DNA of 64,000 nt. Source: Diploptera punctata (Eukaryota > Arthropoda > Insecta > Blattodea > Blaberidae). Positions within the stretch are counted from its first letter, which is position 1. Each line of letters begins with the position of its first letter. Of the stretch, positions 29,816-40,624 are shown piece after piece. A model generated the notes under the pieces. That model did no database searches and was not told where the DNA came from. It saw only the letters and a list, made by a program, of their open reading frames with translations. Made by a program: the position numbers and the translations under genes. The stretch is from contig JASPKZ010003417.1 in the NCBI GenBank assembly GCA_030220185.1, positions 296,501-360,500 of the forward strand, in the 5' to 3' direction.

Positions 29816-31141
29816 CAGGGTGGACCGCTCGAATGGACCTAATTTCAATTGCTTGTTACTGGCAAACGGTTGAAGATAGAAACTTAAAACAACGTTCATA
29901 GTACAGAAAAACTCACCAAGTTTCGAATCCTGTCGGTAGATGGCACAAAGATACGTTTCTCGTTCTTAGATTTAATTGTTTGTGAAAATGGCGACTCCGC
30001 AGATGAACGCGCAAGCTGTTTTGTGGTATGCGGAGTTTAAATCAATCATTAGAGTTCAAAGGGAGTTCCGGCGTGTGTTTAACCGTGATGCTCCAACTGC
30101 TAGAAGCATAAAGAAGTGGCGTGATACATTATTAGCTACAGGATCTGTGTTGAAGAAGCATGGTGGTGGTCGCAGAGCATCCGATGAAATGGTAGCAAAT
30201 GTTCAAGCCGCATTTGAGCGAAGCCCCCGGAAGTCATTAAGAAGAGCTTCGCGGGAACTTCAAATACCAAAATCGACATTACAACGGATTGTCCACAAAT
30301 GCCTCAAACTGCACGCATATAAAGTGCAGTTAGTGCAACGTCTGGAGCCGAATGACATGCCGAAACGAGTGGAATTCGCCAATACGATGCTGGACCGTCT
30401 CGGCGCTGATCCTGACTTCATGACCAAGATTTTCTTCTCGGACGAAGCCACTTTCCATTTGTCAGGCAAGGTAAACCGGCATAATGTGCGGATCTGGGGA
30501 TCGGAGAATCCTCACGCTATTCAAGAGCATGTTCGTGATAGTCCGAAGATGAATGTTTGGTGCAGTTTGTCACATAATAAGGTCATTGGACCGTTTTTCT
30601 TCGCCGAGAAAACTGTTCGTGGTACCACATATCTTGACATGCTGGAGCAGTTCTTCTTTCCACAAATTGAACAACTGCAGCCTAACATCGTTTTCCAGCA
30701 AGATGGTGCTCCTCCCCACTGGTCCAATGAAGTTCGTACGACTTTGGACAACATTTTCCCTGGCCGTTGGATTGGTAGGGGAGGACCAATCGCGTGGCCC
30801 CCGAGATCTCCCGATTTAACACCACTGGATTTCTTTCTCTGGGGCTATGTCAAAGATAAAGTTTACACCACCCCAGTCAAAGACCTTCTTGATCTTCGTG
30901 AGCGCATCATAGAGGCTATTGAGAACATTCCAGAAGACATACTCCAACGTACTTGGCAAGAAATTGTTCATCGCTTTGATATCGTCACAGTGACTGCTGG
31001 GGCTCATATAGAGATGTGGTGATCTGGATATCAAAACTTGGTGAGTTTTTCTGTAATATGAACGTTGTTTTAAGTTTCTATCTTCAACCGTTTGCCAGTA
31101 ACAAGCAATTGAAATTAGGTCCATTCGAGCGGTCCACCCTG
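29816..31141 (+). mobile_element. Tc1/mariner-superfamily DD41D element, intact and young
   Basis: 1326 bp between TA dinucleotides (29814-29815 and 31142-31143). Terminal inverted repeats of about 105 bp start CAGGGTGGACCGCTCG and differ at only one or two positions. Encloses one full transposase frame. Confidence 0.93.
29988..31022 (+). CDS. DD41D Tc1/mariner-like transposase, intact
   Basis: Cut-and-paste transposase acting in the nucleus on the element's own inverted repeats. 344 residues from ATG 29988 (MATPQMNAQ, with a better start context than ATG 29976), no stop. The N-terminus holds two helix-turn-helix regions: VLWYAEFKSIIRVQREFRR (DUF4817-type) and LRRASRELQIPKSTLQRIV. Catalytic residues are FFSDEATFHLSG (D1), VFQQDGAPPHW (D2) and RSPDLTPLDFFLWGYVK (D3), with 41 residues between D2 and D3. 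Insect and spider genomes carry close relatives. The long near-identical TIRs plus the open frame suggest recent, possibly current, activity. Confidence 0.93.
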   Translation: MATPQMNAQAVLWYAEFKSIIRVQREFRRVFNRDAPTARSIKKWRDTLLATGSVLKKHGGGRRASDEMVANVQAAFERSPRKSLRRASRELQIPKSTLQRIVHKCLKLHAYKVQLVQRLEPNDMPKRVEFANTMLDRLGADPDFMTKIFFSDEATFHLSGKVNRHNVRIWGSENPHAIQEHVRDSPKMNVWCSLSHNKVIGPFFFAEKTVRGTTYLDMLEQFFFPQIEQLQPNIVFQQDGAPPHWSNEVRTTLDNIFPGRWIGRGGPIAWPPRSPDLTPLDFFLWGYVKDKVYTTPVKDLLDLRERIIEAIENIPEDILQRTWQEIVHRFDIVTVTAGAHIEMW

Positions 31142-31650
31142 TATAACAAATTTGGGAATTTTTACAATATGAGGTTTTCTTAATTAGAAATCAAATGAAT
31201 TGTGAATTCTTCTTACCTCTTGTGTCTATTTTTTTAACACACAACTCCAATATTGGGAAAAACATCATTCCCATCGTCAGCTGTTTTCACGACTTTCAAT
31301 TTTTTTATTATACCAGTAATTTTCTAAACTGCCATTTGGCGTACTTTTCAAGAATAATAAAAAAATTAACAGTCATGAAAACAGCTGACGATTGGAATGA
31401 TGTTTCTCCCGATACTGCAATTTTGTGTTAAAAAAACATAAATGTATAAGGTAAGAATAATTCACGATTCATTTGATTCTTAATAAGTAGTAATTACTTA
31501 AATATGATTTGAATTCCACAATAAACCTAATAATAACAGTCATGCGTGATTTTGATTTCAGTGCGGTTCGCCACATTTAAATAACTGACATTAGAAATTG
31601 TTTTGCCAATTAAAGGGTTAAGTTTAAAAACTTCAATATTGGGACATATA

Positions 31651-32960
31651 CGAGGGTCATACTGAAAGTCATGAGCAACATTTTTTTAAACAATCATAAT
31701 ATTTATTTTAGACAAACCAAGTACACCATGTTAATCTACAGACCTTTGTGCTACTTTTCAACATAGTCTCCATTTCTTTGCACACATTTTGTCCAGCGTT
31801 CTACAAGCTTGAAAATTCCCTTATGATAGAAGTCCGTTCCAGCTGCTTGAAGACACTGACGCACTGCTTTCCGAATATCCTCCAGCGTCTCGTAGCGTTG
31901 GCCTCTTATCTGTTCCTTCACAGAACCAAAAAGATGGTAGTCGGAGGGTGCCAAATCGGGTCTAAAGGGAGGATGTGTCAGAGTTTCCCACCCAAATGTC
32001 CTGATCTTCTCCACAGTGGCACGAGCAGTGTGAGGACGCGCGTTGTCGTGTTGCAGAATGATCTTCCTTCCAGGGCGTTTGTCGTGCAATGCACGACGAA
32101 GCTTCACAAGTGTCTGGATATAGCGGACAGCATTTATGGTTTGTCCAGGTTCAAGAAATTCAACCAGAATGCAACCTTGCGCATCCCAGAAGACGCTGCA
32201 CATAACTTTCCCAACAGATTACACTGTCTTCGCTTTTTTCTTTGATGGCAAATTCAGGTGGTGCCATTCCATACTCTGGCGTTTTGTTTCAGGCTCGTAG
32301 CGATGAGACCAGCTTTCGTCACCTGTCACAATTCTCGTCAAAAAATCATCTCCGTTTCGAAATCTCTGAAGAAGGTTATGGGTGATGGTTCTTCTCTGAA
32401 GTTTGTGGTCTTCACTCAATAAACATGGAACCCCACGGGCACTAACTTTTCGGTAACCTAAGCTGTGAATCATTTCTTGCACTGCACTGTGTCCTACTGC
32501 AAGTTTTGTAGCGATTTCATTCACTGTGATATGCCTGTCGTCTCTAATGAGCGCATCAACTCTTTCCTTGTTGCAATCTGTGGAGGCAGAGCGTGGGCGA
32601 CCGCTACGAGGCTCATCTTTGATACTCGTGTTCCCATCTTTAAAATGTTTCACCCATCTCCTAACACTGCTGGCACCCATGCAGGCATCTTCGTTAGCAC
32701 ATTGAAGTCTTTGGTGAATATCAACAGTAGATTGTTCCTCTTTAACAAGGAATTCAATGACAGCGTGCTGTCGAAACGAAACATTGATGTCTGCTATTTT
32801 GGAAACACTGTGTGTGGTCACATGATAGAAGCTATGACGCCACAAAACGGCAATGTTGTGGTATAAAGTCTGTAGATTACGATCCTGCAGTTGTTTTTGT
32901 TACATTGTTGAAATTTGAATTTTAAGAATGGGTTGCTTACGACTTTAAGTATGACCCTCG
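31651..32960 (-). mobile_element. mariner element (DD34D), nearly intact
   Basis: 1310 bp between TA duplications (31649-31650 and 32961-32962). Terminal repeats begin cgagggtcatactgaaagtc, with the right end reading cgagggtcatacttaaagtc. Length and TSD are typical of mariner. Confidence 0.92.
31751..32845 (-). pseudogene. mariner transposase with one premature stop
   Basis: On the minus strand from 32845, the N-terminal HTH (VRRWVKHFKDGNTSI, GRPRSAST) is followed by VTGDESW (D1), LQHDNARPHTA (D2) and LAPSDYHLFGS (D3), with 34 residues between the second and third Asp. A single TAA at 32219-32221 interrupts KTV/SVGKVM in the same frame, where Gln is expected from the sibling copy at 49.7-50.3 kb. 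Otherwise full length, about 364 codons. Confidence 0.92.
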
Positions 32961-33539
32961 TATGTTGCACAGATATTTGGTGTGTTTCTTCTGTTGGTAT
33001 CACAGTTCCAATATCCTGTAGATATTGACTGCATCACGTAATTCTATATTTATCCTGACCATGCACATAGTGTCTACTTTGGACTTAGGAACATTTTTCG
33101 CGTCACATGTTGGATACTATTTGCAAATATAGGTCAATGTAACATAAGTGGCTTGATTCTTCTAAACTTGGTGCTTTATACATCTTTTATTTGGCTATTC
33201 TATGTGAGATGCCAGTCTATGAATCTTAAATTAACTATAACAATAGTTATCAATGCTAGGTACATGTTTGCCAACTTATCATGTTTCTGCTATACCTAAT
33301 TGCCAACATGTTTATTCATGTTAATTAGACCAGATTAGGTAGATGGGTACTTGGCAACCTTCATTTTTTGTTACTGTGTTTTTGATAAGTTGTCTATTCC
33401 ATTTTAGCAGTGATAATAGACAAGTTTCAATGATGGTGTACATAACAGATTATTTTTACATCAACTTCTAAATCAATTTTCAGATATTTTCTGGAATTTT
33501 TAAAAAACTCATATATATATATATATATATATATACCCA

Positions 33540-33731
33540 AATCTTCTGGCAGCACTACAGCCATGAGGTCGACTCAGCCTCTAATGGAAATGAGTACCAG
33601 AAGCTTGTTCTGGGGGTAAAGGCGGCCGTCACGTAGGGCTGACATCAAGTGTCGATTGTCCAGAAAAAATGGGAGACTTAACCTCCTACTACCCCAAGGG
33701 CCTCCTGAGGCCTGTAGTGGAATTGCTTTAT

Positions 33732-33738
<7 letters not shown>
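33540..33738 (+). repeat. SINE body followed by (TA)n
   Basis: Same family as 54.70-55.01 (-) and 10.90 (+): 'gaggtcgactcagcctctaa', 'taaaggcggccgtcac', 'cctactaccccaagggcc'. Lacks the tRNA head. A TA run is on each side (33511-33534 and 33739-33773). Confidence 0.75.
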
Positions 33739-33779
<41 letters not shown>

Positions 33780-33780
<1 letters not shown>

Positions 33781-34680
33781 TTTCTGAGTTAATTATTTAT
33801 AGATATGTAATGAAATGCATGTGTTTTGAATTTTTATTCAAAGTTATGTAGAACTGGCATCTTAATAGAATTCCCAGTTTTTCCACAGTGACTGAACTGT
33901 CGTAATGAGTAATCTTCATTTTTGTAATAAAAATGGCTGGACATTGCATTATATTTAAATTTTTTAGTTAGTGTGTTTGTCATAAGTTGATTATATTCTA
34001 TTTCACTAATAATAATGGACATGTTCCAATGATGATGTGGCAGTTTTCTTGAAAATAATGGAGGGGATCATTCCAAGAATCACCAAAAATTTATATTTCA
34101 AGACTTCTGATGATTTTTCAAAGTTCTACAGAATTGTAGTGCGCAAGGGCAAAGCTTTGTACAGTTGCCAGTAGATGGAGCACTATCTGTGAAATTGGAT
34201 GTACACTAGAAATTGCTTGCAAGCTGAATTATGGCAGCCTGCAAGCTTTTGATTCAAACAGAAATACGGGCTCAGCACTTCAAGCCCTCCATCTCGAGCC
34301 TCACAGTCCAGAACCTTCGCTTTGTGACGTAAACAGCAGCAGCAACAGCTGCTTATAAGTACTGCGTGTGTACTAGGGAAAGAGGATGTAATCATTATTG
34401 AGACCATGGAGGCCAATGGGTATAAGTAACAAAAAATCAGTTTTAGGTAAATGATGTTCAAATTTGAGACACTCCATATGTGATTGTCTTGGTAGTTTTC
34501 TTTTCAGCCATTAGATTTCAGCACCAGACAAATTTTTACTTGTGTCTATTGGCCACTCAGAGTAGTATCTGCTTTAACTACTAAAATCTACACTTAACTC
34601 CAAAATTAGCAATTTTGACTTGTATCCCTTGACTTCTATGGGTCTCAATTAAAATACTTATGTGATCAAGTTATTTTAAG
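33780..34680. other. intergenic, nothing recognised
   Basis: No supported gene. A (cag)n-like 'cagcagcagcaacagctgc' lies near 34335. Confidence 0.4.
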
Positions 34681-34689
34681 TCTGTAATT

Positions 34690-34960
34690 TTTTTTTTTTG
34701 CAAATGTCCCAGGTTGTCTTTCGACATTCCTGGTGTTCTCCGTACTTGTAACCCACTTCTGAGGTTGGGGTGCCTTGAAGGTAGGGTTATGTTGCCCCGA
34801 TGATATGATGGGTGATGATGATAGTGGTGCGCCAGGAGACTCCCTAATCCTAAGCTTAATCTAAGATGAATATGAATGATGATAATGATTGCGATGGCCA
34901 TATGATTTCGGGGACCATTCGGGCCTTAGAGTTTTTCACTATTATATTGGGGTAAGATAT
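34690..34960 (-). repeat. tRNA-derived SINE, family 1, head lost
   Basis: Minus strand carries the body (ggcccaaa, gatgatgat, 'ggggcaacata', 'gtgggttacaagtac') ending in an A-run. The tRNA head is missing. Confidence 0.7.
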
Positions 34961-35284
34961 TAGAGACTCAAAATAACTTGATTAAAAGAACCTCAAAATG
35001 TTACTTCCCAAAATAAAAGTTACTTATTTATGTGATATTATTTTATTTGTATTTATACTTTTCTATGACATCATACTTCAGTAAATATATTTCATAGATA
35101 AGCTTCATACCTGCAACACCAATTTACTACAGATTTTACTTATTTTCTGGAATACGAAAACTTGTAGTTTATTTTCAATGTGAAAAGTTTGTCATTCAAT
35201 TATTCTGTAAAACACTGTAAAATTCCACAATTACTTATTAAATATATAAACATAGTACTTACTGCAATATTAAGGAAAATAATA

Positions 35285-35650
35285 GTAAGTGGTTGCGTAG
35301 CCGAGCGGTTAAGGTAGGAAGCCTTGGCGCAGAGCTACAGGACTTGCGCTGGTTCGAGTCTCCATGGGGGAAGAAATTTTCTCATGGTATTTCGGCCAGT
35401 ATGGGACCGGTGCCCACCCAGCATCGTGAGGCAATTGGGTAGCTACAATAAGTAGCGGCTCCAGGTTGAGGAACCAGCTATAACGGCTGGGGGACTCGAC
35501 ATGCTAACCACATGTCACCCCTACACTGGCTGTTGATCATCTACCTCTGTGATTGACACATGTGGATGTGAGGCCAGCAGCCGGCTGGTAAAAGGGCAAC
35601 CGCTGAAAAGTGAATCGAGTCGGTGAAAATCGGCATAAAATTAGATTAAA
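35285..35650 (+). repeat. tRNA-derived SINE, family 2
   Basis: Head with box A 'gtagccgagcggttaagg' and box B 'ggttcgagtct', then a 300-bp body ('atgggaccggtgcccaccc'...). A diverged copy is at 56.38 kb. Confidence 0.75.
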
Positions 35651-35689
35651 TAGCGAATGTTATATAAATTTAATATAAAGTGTCCTCCA

Positions 35690-36010
35690 CTGTGGTCTCA
35701 AGGTAGTATGTTGCCTTGTCACGCACTGGCCTGGGTTTGATTCTCGGTCGGGACAAGTTTTCTGGATGAGGTTTTTTCGGGGTTTTTCCTCACCTGTAAG
35801 ACAAATGTCAGAAAAGTTTAAGGCCCAAATGGTCAAACATCATGTGGCCATCATAATCAACATGATTCATATATGCCTTAGATTTAGTTTAGGATTAAGG
35901 ACCTGGTGCACCAATATCACCCATCATTCCATCGGGGCAGCATAATCCCACCTTCCACACACCCCAGCCTCAGAAGAGAATTACAATTATGCCAGTGCCA
36001 GGATAAAACG
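35690..36010 (+). repeat. tRNA-derived SINE, family 1
   Basis: Head 'ccactgtggtctcaagg', box B-like 'gggtttgattctc', then 'gaggttttttcggggttttt', 'gtaagacaaatgtcag' and the 'atcatcccatcggggcagc' body. Confidence 0.75.
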
Positions 36011-36094
36011 CTAAAAAATGACACCTGGTGCTTTGTACAAAAAATATAAATAAAGTATCTTTCTATTATTAATTTAACATTTCTCAATGAAAGA

Positions 36095-36840
36095 TAAATT
36101 ATATTTGAAGAGAAAAATTTTTGCAACTTGCCTCGGTAGCTCAGTTGGTAGAGCATTTGGCCCGGCAAGCCAAAGGTCCCGGGTTCGAGTCTCGGTCTAG
36201 GCGAAATTTTTTCTCTTCAAATATAATTTATCTTTCATTGAGAAATGTTAAATTAATAATAAAAACATCATTAGAAGCCTTACTAGCTTTATAAAGTAAT
36301 GTTTAAATTCCCAATAAATGTCTTCTTAACTAAGAAGCCACCATTTGCAAAGATAGAAACAATGGTTTCAAAAGCATTTGGCGAGAGGGAATTACAACGT
36401 ATATAAGAGAAAAATTTGCATCTAGATCGCAACTCGCCTCGGTAGCTCAGTTGGTAGAGCATTTGGCCTGGCAAGCCAAAGGTCCCGGGTTTGAGTCTCG
36501 GTCTAGGCGAAAATTTTTCTCTTCAAATATAATTTATCTTTCATTGAGGAATGTTAAATTAATAATAAAACCATCATTAGAAGCCTTACTAGCTTTATAA
36601 AGTAATGTTAAATTCCCAATAAATGTCTTCTTAACTAAGAAGCTGCCATTTGCAAAAATAAACAATGGTTTCAAAAGCATTTGGTGAGAGGGAATTACAA
36701 CGTATATAAGAGAAAAATTTGCATCTAGATCGCAACTCGCCTCAGTAGCTCAGTTGGTAGAGTTTTGGCCTGGCAAGCCAAAGGTCCTGGGTTCGAGTCT
36801 CGGTCTAGGCGAAAATTTTTCTCTTCAAATATAATTTACC
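36095..36840 (+). repeat. tandem array of tRNA-headed SINE units (about 305 bp each)
   Basis: Three tRNA-like heads start at 36130, 36436 and 36739 (spacing 306 and 303). Each has box A 'tagctcagttggtagag' and box B 'gggttcgagtctc' or a one-base variant, followed by the same tail. The first head is bracketed by a roughly 30-bp inverted repeat (ataaattatatttgaagag ... ctcttcaaatataatttat). The acceptor stem is imperfect, so these are SINE heads rather than working tRNA genes. Confidence 0.8.
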
Positions 36841-36938
36841 TTTCTATATTGAAATAAAGAGAGAGTATTATATATTTCAAAATTGCTTAAAAAGCTACAA
36901 CTTAATTTTATGTAGGATACAAACAATATGTTTCTTGT

Positions 36939-37495
36939 GTATTCACGTAGACTTTCACGGCCGGAGTTGCTATGATGATCTTGAAGAGGATTTTCGGGCT
37001 GTAGGCCGTGGTCGTGAGGCTTGTAGTTCCCCGACGTTTCGCCAGAGACTGCATTGAAATATTCAAACATAAAAACAGTTTCAACAGAAAAGAAGAATCA
37101 TTAAAAGTCAACAAAGTATGGATACCGGTTCTAAAAAACGCAAAAGGTAAACCTCTACAAGCACAGTCGACTAGACTATCAAACAGCAATCTCAGTGGAA
37201 CAATGGAAGTCCCTACCGCTGACCAATCAGAAGGCAGATATAACATACAGTCAACTAGACCATCAAACAGCAATCTCATTGGAGCAATGGAAGTCCCTAA
37301 CGCTGACCAATCAGAAGGCAGATACAACTTATGAACACATCGCAGTGAACATATAAATAGGACAGACAGCGGACAGAATTGCCAGTCTCAAGACAACCCT
37401 TGAGGATGCCAGATGCAGTCTCTGGCGAAACGTCGGGGAACTACAAGCCTCACGACCACGGCCTACAGCCCGAAAATCCTCTTCAAGATCATCAT
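36939..37495. mobile_element. second PLE lineage, inverted-end copy with 14-bp TSD
   Basis: Flanked by aatatgtttcttgt at 36925-36938 and 37496-37509. Terminal arms of about 100 bp are inverted ('gtcgtgaggcttgtagttcc'). The interior (+, about 37050-37334) reads IEIFKHKNSFNRKEESLK, the C-terminal motif of other Penelope-like GIY-YIG proteins, then an 81-bp segment repeated twice. Confidence 0.82.
37394..37440 (+). ncRNA. hammerhead-like ribozyme, second PLE lineage (family I)
   Basis: Helix I CCC/GGG, core TTGAGGA 37400-37406 (U3 with G8 wobble), extra T 37407, helix II GCCAGA/TCTGGC, GAA 37427-37429, minimal helix III ACGT, C17 at 37434. Confidence 0.62.
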
Positions 37496-37619
37496 AATAT
37501 GTTTCTTGTTCTGTATAGGTAACAATAAGGTATAAGAGTATCATTACGCAAAATATTCATCTACATTTAGGATTTCTTGTAAAATATTTTATTTCCCATT
37601 ATAGTTACTAAAACAATAA

Positions 37620-38065
37620 TCATCATCATCATCAATGGCAGGCATGGATTAAGCCAATTGGCCTGTTCCGCTTCAGGAAAGAAATTGATCCCTCCATCTC
37701 TTCTTAGGTCTTCCTGGGTCTCTTCGCCCCGTGGGTCTGTAGTTCAATAGCTGCAGAGGTAGTCTATTGTTTGGCATCCTCAGAAGGTGTTCATGCCAAT
37801 TATTTGGATATTTTTGAATGATTTCAGTTATTGCTGGTGTGTTGAGAGCTTTGCGGATATCTTCATTACGCATGTGATCATAAAGCGCATAACCCGCTAA
37901 AGGTCTTAATAACTTCATTTCTGCAGCTACTATCCTATTTAATTTACCTGTAGTAAGAGTCCAGGTTTCAGAACCATAAAGTAGAGTTGGAAGAGCCATT
38001 GTTTTATAAAATTTTAGAATTGTATCTGGATTTCTTTCCTTTAGATTCTGAGTATGTATAGATCT
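37620..38065 (-). mobile_element. RTE-like LINE 3' end
   Basis: Minus frame 37999-37673 reads LPTLLYGSETWTLTTGKLN, then RNEDIRKALNTPAI, LPLQLLNYRPTGRRDPGRPKK and RWRDQF, the C-terminal region of an RTE-type polyprotein. It ends in an (atc)n tail at about 37622. Frame kept over 108 codons, so fairly recent. Confidence 0.82.
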
Positions 38066-38069
38066 CCTC

Positions 38070-38265
38070 AGAATGGGTTACCAACCCATCGCTGAGAAAG
38101 TTCAGTGGTGGGGTTGCCACCTTGAGGCCTCTGAACTTGCCTGCTTTTCTGTTTGGGAGTGCTCCCATAGCCAGTTGGTCCGGTTTGTGAGCGCCGGATA
38201 CTCGCTCTCACCCTCTCCCATCTGCTGTAATTATGAGTTACATTGTCCAGAGGTCTAAAACAATA
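38070..38265. repeat. unclassified GC-richer segment
   Basis: GC-rich compared with flanks ('cttgcctgcttttctgtttg'...). It joins the LINE directly and may be part of the same element. No frame supported. Confidence 0.35.
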
Positions 38266-38269
38266 ATAA

Positions 38270-39270
38270 AGAAATAAAATAATAATATATAAACTAATAG
38301 TAAAATAATACACATTTGACTAGTGTTTATCTTTCTTGATAATATGCATCAATGTTATGATCAGTGATTTAATAACATAAAAATATTAAGGAATGAAAGA
38401 AAGATCAAAGAAATATCCAAACAAATAAAAAAGATGGAAGTCTGGTGTATAATGTATAGAATGTTAATTGAAATTCTTGAAAGAATGAGTTCAAATCGGA
38501 TCCCCAAAGCTGTTTATAATTGTATACCAAGAGGACGAAGATCTCTGGCTGTCCTATGAAATGCTGGAGGGAAAATTTTTATAGGATCGTAACAGGCCTT
38601 GGCCTAATACTTGGAAGGAAGAAGAAGAAATAATGTTAATTCATTCATGGGAATATTTTTTTTGAATACCAATTGAATTGTCATAAATTAATTTTGGTTT
38701 CTTTGTGAAAGAATTTGCTGACGTAAACCTTAGAGTTAATTAGACTCTAATGTTTTCCACCTTTGGTGTCTGGTAATCCTTTAAGGTTAGGTCACTACCT
38801 TTAATGATTACGTTCAAATGAATCTAAAGATATAAATATAACATATAAATTTTCTTATTTGTAACATGTAGAATCCTTTATCGTAGGTCTATATGGATGT
38901 CATTTTCAATAGACCTATGAAAGCTCTAGATATAATTATAAGATACGGTTTTGAGATAACATTGCTAAGTCTAAAATTAGAATCATAAGACAGCATAAAT
39001 TCGGTATAGTAGGCAACATGTAGGACTAACTAAATAAATAAAGTATTATAAAATATTCTATGCTAATTGAAAAATAACTTATTAAAACTGACAGTTTTCT
39101 GCAATGTAGTAGTAGTATTCAAATGTTGTGAAGCTCTTGATTTGTCATCATTCGCTTGTGGGCTTCCCCAATAATATTTGCTTTGGAAAGCATATTGAAC
39201 ATATTTCGTAGTTCATTTTGCACGACCCAGAGTGCACCTGCTAGTATTACCAGCGGAGGCGAACTACATT
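38270..39270. other. intergenic
   Basis: AT-rich. A LINE tail scrap at 38510-38640 ('ggccttggcctaatacttgg' plus AAG-rich end) is the only item recognised. Confidence 0.45.
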
Positions 39271-39274
39271 ACAC

Positions 39275-39470
39275 TCGTTTTTTATAAATATTTAGGAGAA
39301 AAGAAATGAAGAGATCCCCTAGGCCTCAAGTACTCTAATACCATCGGGTTCGAAGAAAACAAGAGTTCAGTCAAGGGAGACTTGATAGGAAAGTTGAAAG
39401 AGGGAATTGGTACATGGAAAGAAATAAATACCAATTTAGATATAAGAAACGAAAGAAGAAGCAAATGTTA
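39275..39470 (-). repeat. unclassified dispersed repeat (partner at 8.5 kb)
   Basis: Inverted copy of 8.53-8.72 kb, sharing the 'ggcctcaagtactctaatac' and 'aaagagggaattggta' words. Confidence 0.55.
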
Positions 39471-39519
39471 ACTTATAAATATTTTATGGAATATTCTATT
39501 CTATAGTAATTCTGTCTGA

Positions 39520-39750
39520 GGGCAGGTCTTTCACTGCCATCATAGCATTTTCATGCTATGCTTTGCAGCTTTACTAAGGAATTATAGATGTGGTTGCTTT
39601 CCACCCGGTAAGAGATGATAAGGATCATGATGATTTGTGGGGACTGTTGGGCCCTAAGTCTCACCCAGGAGCCTGTCCCAACCTTGAATTGAACCCGGGC
39701 CTGCTGCATGACAAGGCAGCACGCTATCTCAAGACAACAGCAGTGGACTT
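39520..39750 (-). repeat. tRNA-derived SINE, family 1, internally deleted
   Basis: Minus strand keeps the head ('ccactgctgttgtcttgag', box B 'gggttcaattc') and part of the 3' body ('gactgcagtgaaagacctgc'-like end). Confidence 0.65.
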
Positions 39751-39759
39751 ATGGAATAT

Positions 39760-40620
39760 ATTGTAATTATTTCAGTTAAATAAAATCAACCAATATATTG
39801 TATACCAGTGTACATTCGAAAAAGTTAATATAATTACTGCAATGCCGATAATGTATTATTCATTGTCAGTAAAAGTCCACTATTATCTTAAATAGTGATA
39901 ATATAAGTTTCATCAACATTCGTTTTATAAAAGACAAGCCAAATAAGAATGTCTAAGCATTTCTCAAGCCTTGAGCTTCTCACTTTGGCTTGAAAAGTGC
40001 ACGTTTATCAAGGACGAACTTGCTGGCTTGTGAAGTAGAATCTAACAGAAGTTGTACTTACCACTCTAAACATAGTAGACACCACATGCACACTAGAGCA
40101 GCCCAAACATGAGCTTCGCAGCTTATGATAATGCCCCATAGGCAATCTCTGTTGTAACTAACTTCACCCTTCCTAACCTGACAATGAGGTGACGTTTATT
40201 AAAAACATAGGCTATTTGATAATTTATGTGAAAGTTGATCATACCAATCGTCCTGTCTATGGACAAAATATGCATATGCATTCACAGAAATATAATGTAC
40301 GGTTAAAAACTATAATATAGTTACCTTGTAGGTCCGTCTCCTCAACTTAAGTTCTTTTAAAACTCTGTAGGCCTTTCGGGACTAGTCCCATCATCAGCAG
40401 AATGCATTAGGTCCGTTCTTGTTGACCCTTGTTGAAGCACTGACTTGGTTGTGAGAATTTTGTACAGAGGATTGTGTGGATTAGGTGTGTATTCATTGAG
40501 AATCAGGTTGCTGTTGATTTCTCTTAATTTTCGATATGCATTCAATAATATTGAACTTCGGGAAAAAACAATAAGAGATAATTACCACATTTTGTGTACT
40601 TAAGTAAATATTTAAGAATA
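39760..40620. other. intergenic, nothing recognised
   Basis: No supported gene or repeat family member. Confidence 0.4.
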
Positions 40621-40624
40621 TTGT

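Larger units (their letters stand above)
29814..31485. mobile_element. PLE inverted dimer (family F) invaded by a DD41D element; 11-bp TSD
   Basis: Flanked by agtagtaatta at 29803-29813 and 31486-31496. Only two bases at the left end precede the DD41D transposon. The dimer body is 31144-31485: inverted tails around a truncated PDGS-like region with helix III-like palindromes near 31240 and 31420. The TSD spans the transposon, so the transposon came later. Confidence 0.82.

Noticed and set aside
33574..33777. Reading frames rich in Tyr-Ile repeats at 33.6 and 50.3 kb
   Set aside because: They are translations of TA microsatellites.
36095..36840. Direct repeats resembling an array such as CRISPR
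   Set aside because: Units are 305 bp, tRNA-headed and eukaryotic; there are no short repeats with unique spacers.
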